The notes beneath the pieces were generated by a model. The model ran no database searches, was not told where the DNA came from, and saw only the letters and a program-made list of their open reading frames with translations. From the NCBI GenBank assembly GCA_025994075.1, contig JAMQGV010000040.1, positions 1 through 64,000 on the forward strand: a stretch of 64,000 nt of DNA, written 5' to 3'. The position numbers and the translations under genes were made by a program. Shown piece after piece: positions 50,572 to 57,747 of the stretch (its first letter is position 1; each line of letters starts with the position of its first letter). This stretch comes from Vicinamibacteria bacterium. GTDB taxonomy: Bacteria; Acidobacteriota; Vicinamibacteria; Fen-336.

Positions 50572-51750
50572 ATGAGCGAACGCCGCAAGCTGCTCCTGCT
50601 CCTCGCCGCCTTCGCGGCGGCGTACTTCCTGCCGATCGAGCAGCCGCGGGTCCAGGGCGCCTTTCTCGAGGGCCTGTTCCTCCTGAAGGACTACGCCCGC
50701 GAGCACGTGCTGCTGTGCCTGGTGCCCGCGTTCTTCATCGCCGGCGCGATCGGCCAGTTCGTCAGCCAGGGCGCGGTGCTGCGCTATCTCGGCGCCACCG
50801 CGCCGCGCCCGGTCGCCTACGGCGTGGCGTCGGTCGCGGGCAGCGTGCTCGCCGTGTGCTCCTGCACCGTGCTGCCGCTGTTCGCCGGCATCTACAAGCG
50901 CGGCGCCGGGCTCGGGCCCGCCTCCGCGTTCCTCTATTCAGGCCCCGCGATCAACGTGCTGGCGATGATCCTGACCGCGCGCGTGCTCGGGTTCGAGCTG
51001 GGCCTCGCGCGAGCGGTGGGGGCGGTGGCCTTCGCGTTCGTCGTCGGCCTGCTGATGGCGCTGATCTTCCGCCGCGAGGAAGCCGAGCGGCAGCGCAACG
51101 GCCCCGACCCCTTCGCGACGGGGGGCGACGACTCGCCGCGCCGGCCCTGGCAGGACGCGCTGTTCCTGGCCACGATGGTCGCGGTGCTGGTGTTCGCGAA
51201 CTGGGGCGCGCCCAATGCCAGCGTCGGGTTCTTCGCCGCCGTGTACTCCGTCCACTGGCACCTGGCCCTCGCCGGGCTGGCCGCTCTCTTCGTGATGATG
51301 GCGCGCTGGTACGCGAAGGACGAGCTGCGGTCGTGGGCCGACGCGACGTGGGGCTTCGCGAAGCAGATCACGCCGCTGCTGCTGGGGGGCATCCTGATCT
51401 CGGGCTGGCTGATGGGCCGCCCGGGCAGCGACGCCGGCCTGGTCCCGGCCTCGTGGGTCGCCGCGGCCGTCGGCGGCAACTCCTTCGGGGCCAACCTGCT
51501 GGCTGCGGTGGTCGGCGCGTTCATGTACATCGCGACGCTGACCGAGGTGCCGATTCTGCAGACGCTGCTCGGAGCCGGCATGGGCCCGGGCCCGGCGCTC
51601 ACCCTGCTGCTGGCCGGACCGGCCCTGTCGCTGCCGAGCATGCTGGTGATCCGTTCGTATCTCGGCACCCGCAAGACCGTCGTCTACGTGTCGCTGGTGA
51701 TCGTCCTGTCGACGCTGACGGGATGGGCCTACGGGGCCCTGGTTGGATGA
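50572..51750 (+). CDS. ArsP/YraQ-type permease
   Basis: This 392-residue protein has about ten helices. The signature is SVLAVCSCTVLPLFAGIYKRGAGLGPASAFLYSGPAINV, of which the CSC motif and SGPAINV are typical of the DUF318/ArsP group. ArsP exports trivalent organoarsenicals; many relatives have unknown substrates, so I stay with the family name. The second half repeats the pattern (ATLTEVPILQTLLGAGMG and AGPALSLPSM). A thioredoxin-like gene 22 bp upstream is a usual partner. Confidence 0.85.
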   Translation: MSERRKLLLLLAAFAAAYFLPIEQPRVQGAFLEGLFLLKDYAREHVLLCLVPAFFIAGAIGQFVSQGAVLRYLGATAPRPVAYGVASVAGSVLAVCSCTVLPLFAGIYKRGAGLGPASAFLYSGPAINVLAMILTARVLGFELGLARAVGAVAFAFVVGLLMALIFRREEAERQRNGPDPFATGGDDSPRRPWQDALFLATMVAVLVFANWGAPNASVGFFAAVYSVHWHLALAGLAALFVMMARWYAKDELRSWADATWGFAKQITPLLLGGILISGWLMGRPGSDAGLVPASWVAAAVGGNSFGANLLAAVVGAFMYIATLTEVPILQTLLGAGMGPGPALTLLLAGPALSLPSMLVIRSYLGTRKTVVYVSLVIVLSTLTGWAYGALVG

Positions 51751-51766
51751 ACTGAAGGGGGCGGCC

Positions 51767-52546
51767 ATGACGGCTTCGATCGGATTCGTCGGAGGCGGGC
51801 GCATCACGCGGGTGTTCCTGGAGGGCTGGAAGCGGCACGGAGGGCTGCCGCCAGAGGTCGTCGTCAGCGACGCCGACGCGGCCGTCGTCGAGGGCCTGGC
51901 CGCGGCTTTCCCGGGCGTGAACGTCGTCCGCGACGACAACGCGCGGGCCGCGCGGCAGGACGTGGTGTTCGCGGCCGTGCATCCGCCCGCGATGAAGGCG
52001 GCCCTCGCTCCGCTGGCGGGCCAGCTTCAGCGTCGCGCCGTCGTCGTCTCGCTGGCGCCGAAGTTCACCTTCGCCGCCCTGCGCGACCTGCTCGGGGGCC
52101 ACGATCGCCTGGCGCGGGTGATCCCGAACGCGCCGTCGATCGTCGGCGCCGGCTTCAACCCGGTCGCGTTCGGGCCGGGGCTGGACGCGGATGGCCGCGA
52201 AACGGTCGCGAGGCTCCTCGCCCCGCTCGGCGCTGCGCCGGAGGTCGCGGAATCGCAGCTCGAGGCCTACGCTGTGATCGCGGCCATGGGGCCCACCTAC
52301 CTGTGGTTCCAGCTCGACCTGCTGGCGGCGCTCGGCCGCGAGTTCGGCCTGTCCGCGGACGCCGCAGCGCAGTGCGTCGCTGCCATGACCGTGGGCAGCG
52401 CCCGCACCCTGGCCGAGTCGGGGCTCCCGCCTGCCGAGGTCATGGACCTGATCCCCGTGCGGCCGATGGCCGAAGAGGAGGCCGCGCTGGTCGCGGCCTA
52501 CCGCACCCGGCTGACGGCGATCTTCGCGAAGATCCGGCCCGCGTAA
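51767..52546 (+). CDS. ProC-like NAD(P)-binding reductase
   Basis: This 259-residue protein has the N-terminal Rossmann motif IGFVGGGRITRVFLEG, then VFAAVHPPAMKAAL and VIPNAPSIVGAGFNPV. The C-terminal helical part ends LPPAEVMDLIPVRPMAEEE. It resembles pyrroline-5-carboxylate reductase and F420-dependent NADP reductases. A housekeeping ProC in the middle of an arsenic cluster is unexpected, so an unrecognised redox role is possible. AAGGGGG precedes the ATG at 51767; the TTG at 51743 adds eight residues. Confidence 0.8.
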   Translation: MTASIGFVGGGRITRVFLEGWKRHGGLPPEVVVSDADAAVVEGLAAAFPGVNVVRDDNARAARQDVVFAAVHPPAMKAALAPLAGQLQRRAVVVSLAPKFTFAALRDLLGGHDRLARVIPNAPSIVGAGFNPVAFGPGLDADGRETVARLLAPLGAAPEVAESQLEAYAVIAAMGPTYLWFQLDLLAALGREFGLSADAAAQCVAAMTVGSARTLAESGLPPAEVMDLIPVRPMAEEEAALVAAYRTRLTAIFAKIRPA

Positions 52547-52591
52547 CCGAAGCCGCTGGCGACCCGAGACCCGGGTCCCCGAGGAGTGGAG

Positions 52592-53659
52592 ATGGAAGGC
52601 AAGCCGATGTCCGTGTTCGAGCGCTACCTGAGCCTGTGGGTCGCCGTCTGCATGGCGCTCGGCATCGCCATCGGGAAGCTGTTTCCCGGCGCCGTCGAGT
52701 GGCTGCGCGGGATGGAGCTGTCGGAAGGCAGCCAGATCAACGTCCCGATCGCCGTGCTGATCTGGCTGATGATCTACCCGATGATGCTGAAGATCGACTT
52801 CGCGTCGATCCGCGGCGTCGGGCGTCGACCGACGGGCCTGTTCGTCACCCTCTTCGTGAACTGGCTGGTCAAGCCGTTCTCGATGGCCTTTCTCGGCTGG
52901 CTGTTCTTCACGAAGCTGTTCGCCGGGTGGATCCCGGCCGAGTTGGCGGCCGAATACGTCGCCGGCGTCATCATCCTGGCCGCGGCCCCATGCACCGCGA
53001 TGGTGTTCGTCTGGTCGCAGCTCTCGGACGGCGATCCGGCCTACACGCTGGTCCAGGTCTCGATCAACGACCTGGTCATGCTGTTCGCCTTCGCGCCGAT
53101 CGTGAGCCTGCTCGTCGCCGGCGCCGCGGGGCTGGTGGTGCCCTTCTCGGTGCTGCTGATGTCCGTGCTCGTCTTCGTCGTGATCCCGCTGGCGATGGGC
53201 TCGCTGTCTCGCGCCTGGTTCCTGCGCGCGAAAGGCGCCGAGTGGTTCGAGAGCCGGCTGCTGCCCGCGTTCCAGCCGGTCACGATCCTCGCGCTGCTGG
53301 CGACGCTCGTCGCGATCTTCGCGTTCCAGGCCGAGAACATCACTTCGCGCGCCTTCCACGTCGCGCTGATCGCGATTCCGATCCTGCTCCAGGTCTACTT
53401 CAACTCGGGGCTGACCTACGGCCTGATGAAGGTGCTGCGGGTCCCGTACCGGGTGGCCGCGCCCGGCGCGCTGATCGGCGCCTCCAACTTCTTCGAACTG
53501 GCGGTCGCCACCGCGATCGCGCTGTACGGCCCGGGCTCGGGCGCGGCGCTGGCGACGGTCGTCGGCGTGCTGGTCGAGGTGCCCGTGATGCTGTCCGTGT
53601 GCCGCGCCTGCATCGCCACGCGCGGCTGGTACGACGCCGGGGTGTCGCGAGCCGCCTGA
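52592..53659 (+). CDS. ACR3-type arsenite efflux permease
   Basis: This 355-residue protein has ten helices. The family motifs are VLIWLMIYPMMLKIDF, VIILAAAPCTAMVFVWS with the essential Cys, VSINDLVMLFAFAPIV and GALIGASNFFELAVATAIA with the conserved Glu. It expels arsenite using the proton gradient. GAGGAG precedes the ATG at 52592. It is last in the plus-strand arsR half; its 3' end is overlapped on the other strand by the MFS gene. Confidence 0.93.
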   Translation: MEGKPMSVFERYLSLWVAVCMALGIAIGKLFPGAVEWLRGMELSEGSQINVPIAVLIWLMIYPMMLKIDFASIRGVGRRPTGLFVTLFVNWLVKPFSMAFLGWLFFTKLFAGWIPAELAAEYVAGVIILAAAPCTAMVFVWSQLSDGDPAYTLVQVSINDLVMLFAFAPIVSLLVAGAAGLVVPFSVLLMSVLVFVVIPLAMGSLSRAWFLRAKGAEWFESRLLPAFQPVTILALLATLVAIFAFQAENITSRAFHVALIAIPILLQVYFNSGLTYGLMKVLRVPYRVAAPGALIGASNFFELAVATAIALYGPGSGAALATVVGVLVEVPVMLSVCRACIATRGWYDAGVSRAA

Positions 53660-54864
53660 GGAGTCGTCGGGCCCGCGACCGAGAGCGCCGCAGCGCACGC
53701 CGCCAGGGCGGCGAGCAGGACGAGCAGGGGCGAGTACCCTCCGACGGGGCCGAGCAGGGCGGCGGCCCCGATCGGCCCGGCCGCCCGCGCCAGCGTGGTC
53801 GCGAAAGCGAGGCGGCCGCTGAGGGCGCCGTAGCGGGCCAGCCCGTGACGGTCGGCGACCTCCGTGGCGCGCGCCAGGGTGAGCAGCCCGCCCGCGGCGC
53901 CGAGCAGGCCGACGCCGACCCACAGCCACGGCGGCTCGGCGAGCGCGACCAGCGCCAGCGCGGCGGCCTGCGCGGCGAACAACACGGGCGTGACGCGATC
54001 GCTGCGGAGCGTGCGACGCAGCCAGGGGAAGAGCAGCCGACCCGGGAGCTGCATCAGCCCCATCCATCCGGCGACGAGGGCCGCGGCGGACTCGGAGTGC
54101 CCGCGACCGGCCAGCATCGGCACGAGGTGGGCGCTGGCCGCCGCCGCGGCGACCGCCGAGAGCGCGAAGGCCGCCGCCAGGCCGGCGAAGTCCCCGCCGC
54201 GAACGGGCGCCCGGGCCTCGGCAGGCGGAGGTCGAAGCGGCCCGACGCCTGCTTCGCCGTCAGGGTGCTGCCCGAGGTCGGCCGGGTCGCGGCGCAGGAC
54301 GAAGGCGTGGAGCGGCAGCGTGACGACGGCCAGCACCGCGGCCCACGCGAGGAGGGCGCCTCGCCAGCCGAAGTGGCTGACGAGGGCTTCGGTGAGCGGC
54401 AGGAAGATGGTGCTGGCGAGACCCGCCGCGAGCGTGACCGTCATCAGCGCCCGCGGCCGGTGGCGGTCGAACCAGCGGCTCAGCGTCGCGAACGCCGGTT
54501 CGTACAGGACCGCGGCCATCGCCAGCCCGAGCCCGATCCAGATCAGGAGATACGCGGCGACCGTCGTCACCTGGGACCACGCCCAGACGAGGGTGGCCGC
54601 AGCCAGCGAGCCGGCGCTCATCAGGGCGCGTCCGCCGTGCCGATCCAGCCAGCGCCCGACGGGGATCGACGCCAGCGCCTGGACCAGCAGGCCGAGCGAG
54701 AAGCCCCCGAACACCACCTCGCGGGACCAGCCGAGCTCTCGCTCCATCGGCAGCGCCAGCACGCCGATCGCGTAGTACAGGACGCCCCACGAGATCGTCT
54801 CGGTGACGGCGAGCGCCGCCACGATGCGATCGCCGTGGAACGCCCTGCCGGTCAGGAGCCGCAC
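53416..54864 (-). CDS. MFS transporter of the arsenic cluster
   Basis: This is a 12-helix major facilitator. It starts near ALAVTETISWGVLYYAIGVLAL, has the loop GRWLDRHGGRALMSAG (the MFS motif A region), and a central hydrophilic loop around 220-250. The last ~77 residues (from RDTPASYQPR) lie antisense inside ACR3 because no stop occurs until 53416, whereas the transporter core ends near 53660. Start GTG 54864 overlaps the ArsO-like stop. The partner gene for ArsJ (a gapdh) is absent, so the substrate is unknown. Confidence 0.75.
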   Translation of the reverse strand: MRLLTGRAFHGDRIVAALAVTETISWGVLYYAIGVLALPMERELGWSREVVFGGFSLGLLVQALASIPVGRWLDRHGGRALMSAGSLAAATLVWAWSQVTTVAAYLLIWIGLGLAMAAVLYEPAFATLSRWFDRHRPRALMTVTLAAGLASTIFLPLTEALVSHFGWRGALLAWAAVLAVVTLPLHAFVLRRDPADLGQHPDGEAGVGPLRPPPAEARAPVRGGDFAGLAAAFALSAVAAAAASAHLVPMLAGRGHSESAAALVAGWMGLMQLPGRLLFPWLRRTLRSDRVTPVLFAAQAAALALVALAEPPWLWVGVGLLGAAGGLLTLARATEVADRHGLARYGALSGRLAFATTLARAAGPIGAAALLGPVGGYSPLLVLLAALAACAAALSVAGPTTPQAARDTPASYQPRVAMQARHTDSITGTSTSTPTTVASAAPEPGPYSAIAVATASSKKLEAPISAPGAATRYGTRSTFIRP

Positions 54865-56237
54865 CCCGAGGCGGTCGTCCCGCAGCCGCCCGGCGTCGGC
54901 TCGACGCGCCGGCGGAGCGTGATCCGCGCGGGGGCCTGGGCGTCGTCGCCGGCACCGCAGCAGCCGCCGCTGACCGCGGCCCCTTCGTCGCGTCCGCTGC
55001 CCCCGCAGACGCCGGTCTCGGGCAGCACCAGCCGCACCTCGCGCGCCGCCTCCAGGTCGCCCGCGAGCGCGGCCGCCACCGACCGCACCTGCTCGTAGCC
55101 GGTCAGCAGCAGGAACGTCGGGGCGCGCCCGTAGCTCTTCATGCCCACGACGTAGAAGTCGGGCTCGGGGTGCTTCAGTTCCGCGAACCCGTGGGGCCGC
55201 ACGGTCCCGCAACTGTGCACGTTGGGGTCGATCAGCGGGGCGAGGGCGGTCGGGGCCTCGGTCGCCGGGTCGAGCTGGGTCCGCAGCTCGCGCAGCGGCG
55301 CGAGGTCGGGGCGGAACCCGGTCGCCACGACGACCTGGTCGACGGGCGCCAGCCGGCTTTCGCCCGCGACCGCCACGACGCCGCCGTCCGCGAGTCGCTC
55401 GAAGCGCTCGAGCCGGAAGCCGAGCTCGATCCGCAGCCGCCCGGACTCGACCTGCGCGCGCAGCCGCTGCCCGAGCCGCCCGCGCTCGGGGAGCTGGTCG
55501 TTCTCCCCGCCGCCGAAGACCGAGCCGAGCGAGGGGCGACGCACGGCCCAGACGACCGCCGTACCCGGGACCTCGTCGGCCAGTTGGAGCAGGTCGAGCA
55601 GCGCGTTGAACGCGGAGTGGCCGCTGCCGACGACGAGCGCTCGACGCCCGGCGAACCGCTCGCGCTCCCGCCCTCGCACGTCGGGAATCCCGTAGGTGAC
55701 GCGGTCGCCCAGGCTGGCTTCGCCCAGGGCCGGGCGGCCGTCCGCGCCGGCCGGATTCGGCGTGGTCCAGGTCCCGGAGGCGTCGATCACGGCGCGGGCG
55801 CGCAGGTCGTGTTCGATCCCCTCCTCGGACGTGATGCGCAGGACGAACGGAGCGCGCTCGCGGCCCGCGCTCTTCTGGCGATCGAGGCCCGCCCGCGCCA
55901 CCGAGAGCACGCGGCTCCGGTAGCGGATGCGGTCTCGCAGCTCGGGCACCCCGGCCAGCGGCCGCAGGTAGCCCTCGACCAGGTCGCGGCCGGTCGGGTA
56001 CTCGTCGTCGGGCGGGCGCTGCCAGCCGCGGCGGGCGAGCAGCCGCTCGGCCTCGGCGTCGACGACGTAGCGCCACGGCGAGAAGAGACGGACGTGGCCC
56101 CACGCGAGCACGCTGTGGCCCGGGCCGGCGCCGGCCTCGAGCACGACGGGGTCGAGGCCGCGCGCCAGCAGGTGGGCGGCAGCCGCCAGGCCCACGGGGC
56201 CGGCGCCGATCACGGCCACGGGCAGGTTCGAGTTCAT
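54852..56237 (-). CDS. ArsO-like flavin monooxygenase
   Basis: This 461-residue protein has an N-terminal FAD site VAVIGAGPVGLAAAAHLL, ALVVGSGHSAFNALL as the second nucleotide site, and VVVATGFRPDLAPL near the end. The C-terminal tail is Cys-rich: ETGVCGGSG, SGGCCGAG and PGGCGTTASGCGS, seven Cys in all. ArsO proteins occur in ars operons and are thought to act with ArsT-like thioredoxin systems; the substrate is uncertain. GAGGAGG precedes the ATG. It leads an operon with the MFS gene. Confidence 0.85.
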   Translation of the reverse strand: MNSNLPVAVIGAGPVGLAAAAHLLARGLDPVVLEAGAGPGHSVLAWGHVRLFSPWRYVVDAEAERLLARRGWQRPPDDEYPTGRDLVEGYLRPLAGVPELRDRIRYRSRVLSVARAGLDRQKSAGRERAPFVLRITSEEGIEHDLRARAVIDASGTWTTPNPAGADGRPALGEASLGDRVTYGIPDVRGRERERFAGRRALVVGSGHSAFNALLDLLQLADEVPGTAVVWAVRRPSLGSVFGGGENDQLPERGRLGQRLRAQVESGRLRIELGFRLERFERLADGGVVAVAGESRLAPVDQVVVATGFRPDLAPLRELRTQLDPATEAPTALAPLIDPNVHSCGTVRPHGFAELKHPEPDFYVVGMKSYGRAPTFLLLTGYEQVRSVAAALAGDLEAAREVRLVLPETGVCGGSGRDEGAAVSGGCCGAGDDAQAPARITLRRRVEPTPGGCGTTASGCGS

Positions 56238-56261
56238 GGAGTCCTCCTCGGGTTCTCGGGT

Positions 56262-56885
56262 TCAGGCTTCGGGCGGACAGCAGGCGGGGGCGGCACCGCC
56301 GCGCCAGGCCGCCACCGTGGCCGCGGTGCGAGCGCGCAGGGCCTCGAACGAGCGCACGCCGCTCTCCGTGCACAACCAGACGTGCAGCGCCGTCATCAGG
56401 ATCGCGCCGGGGAACGCCTGCCAGGCGACGGTGGCGGCCAGCGGGGGCATCGGCCCCAGCACCCAGGGCGCGTCGAAGGCCCAGGCCGCCGCGGGGCGAG
56501 CGCCGAGGGCGAGGGCCAGCGAAGCCCCGCGCGCGCTCATGATCACCATGTGGAGCACGTACTCGCCCGTGCTCAATCCCCCGAGGTCGGCCCGCGAGTC
56601 GCGCTCCGAGATCATGTCGAAGAGCGACACCCCGAGGTCGAGCGCGATCAGGCCCACTCCCGCCCACAGCAGCAGGCCGCCGGTCTCCCACAGCAGCACG
56701 GCGGGCAAGGTCGCCACGAACAGGACGGCGGACAGGGTGTGCAGCCGGTGTTCGCCGCGCGACGCGGGCCGGGCGTGGAGGCGGTAGCGCCACAGGTGGA
56801 GGTAGAGGCCGTCCACTGCCCCCAGTGCGAGAAAGACGGCCAGCGCCACGGCGCCGGCCTCGTACAGCGACTGTGCGTGTTCCAT
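56262..56885 (-). CDS. Membrane protein with C-terminal CC, arsenic-cluster accessory
   Basis: This 207-residue protein has about five membrane helices (AVALAVFLALGAVDGLYL, LSAVLFVATLPAVLLW, LLLWAGVGLIALDLGVSL and two more). It also has conserved-looking polar segments (RLHARPASRGEHRLHT) and ends PACCPPEA. I do not recognise a named family. Its place upstream of the ArsO-like gene on the same strand, plus the vicinal Cys, suggest an arsenic or thiol-metal function. An AT-rich inverted repeat lies ahead of it. Confidence 0.65.
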   Translation of the reverse strand: MEHAQSLYEAGAVALAVFLALGAVDGLYLHLWRYRLHARPASRGEHRLHTLSAVLFVATLPAVLLWETGGLLLWAGVGLIALDLGVSLFDMISERDSRADLGGLSTGEYVLHMVIMSARGASLALALGARPAAAWAFDAPWVLGPMPPLAATVAWQAFPGAILMTALHVWLCTESGVRSFEALRARTAATVAAWRGGAAPACCPPEA

Positions 56886-56918
56886 GGTCTTCGGCTCCGC
56901 CCCCGCCAGACATATACT

Positions 56919-56931
56919 TGTATTCTACAAA
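56919..56931. promoter_or_regulatory. AT-rich inverted repeat at the ArsO-operon promoter
   Basis: TTGTA-TTC-TACAA lies within a sharply AT-rich stretch (56910-56940) in otherwise GC-rich DNA, between divergent genes. It is a candidate operator or promoter core; the repressor is unknown, and it does not match the arsR dyad. Confidence 0.5.
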
Positions 56932-56988
56932 TAAAGTTCCGTGGCTCCGGGCGCCGACGGCGCGGAGTGCGCTGCGACGGCACGTTGC

Positions 56989-56994
56989 TACACT
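56989..56994 (+). promoter_or_regulatory. TACACT box eight bases before a GTG
   Basis: TACACT-N8-GTG opens the CDF-like gene, without a Shine-Dalgarno. Confidence 0.4.
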
Positions 56995-57002
56995 TCCGGC
57001 CG

Positions 57003-57671
57003 GTGGCAGCACTCGACCAGATCGCGCCGGCGCTGGCCGCGGGCGTCGGAGCCCGCGAGCGAGCGCGACACCTCGACCGTGCGTTGCGGCTGGAGTGGCT
57101 GACGGTCGGCTGGAACGTGCTGGAGGGCCTGATCGCGGTGACGGCGGCCCTGGCGGCCGGCAGCGTGGCCCTGCTGGCGTTCGGCATCGACAGCTTCGTG
57201 GAGACGTCGTCGGGGATGATCCTCCTCTGGCGGCTGCGGGCCGAGGCCGGGATGCGGGATCCTCGCGCCATCGACGCGCTCGACCGTCGCGCGCGCCGGC
57301 TGGTCGCCGCTTCGCTGTGGGCCCTCGCCGCCTGGATCGCGTTCGACGCTGCGCGGACGCTGTGGGCGAAGGAGGCCCCCGAGGCCTCGCTCGTCGGCAT
57401 CGCCCTGACCGCGGTCTCGGCGCTGGTCATGGTGTGGCTCGCCCGCGCGAAGCGCGCGACGGCCCGCGACCTCGGCAGTCGCGCCCTGGAGGCCGACGCG
57501 TTCCAGACGACGGCCTGCTGGTGGCTGTCGATCGCGGCCCTCGCGGGGCTCGCCCTCAACGCCGCGTTCGGCTGGTGGTGGGCCGATCCCGTGGCGGCGC
57601 TGGCGATGGCGCCGCTGATCTCGACCGAAGCCCGCGAAGCGTGGCGCGGCGAAGAGTGCGGGTGCCACTGA
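57003..57671 (+). CDS. Cation diffusion facilitator-like transporter (membrane part only)
   Basis: This 222-residue protein has six helices. The CDF motifs FGIDSFVETSSG and LEADAFQTTACWWLS carry the paired Asp residues (HxxxD/DxxxD-like sites), although the usual His partners are replaced by Gly/Glu. The cytoplasmic metal-binding domain of most CDF proteins is missing. It ends ECGCH, a likely metal-binding tail. It stands next to the arsenic cluster; the metal is unknown. Confidence 0.75.
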   Translation: MAALDQIAPALAAGVGARERARHLDRALRLEWLTVGWNVLEGLIAVTAALAAGSVALLAFGIDSFVETSSGMILLWRLRAEAGMRDPRAIDALDRRARRLVAASLWALAAWIAFDAARTLWAKEAPEASLVGIALTAVSALVMVWLARAKRATARDLGSRALEADAFQTTACWWLSIAALAGLALNAAFGWWWADPVAALAMAPLISTEAREAWRGEECGCH

Positions 57672-57747
57672 TCACAGTGCGATGGCCCGCGGCGGTTCGG
57701 AACCCGCGAGCGCCGGCCGGCGACGGCACGCTGGAAGCAGCCCGCGG

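Noticed and set aside
53416..54864. ArsJ assignment of the MFS transporter
   Set aside because: ArsJ works with a GAPDH gene, which is absent here.
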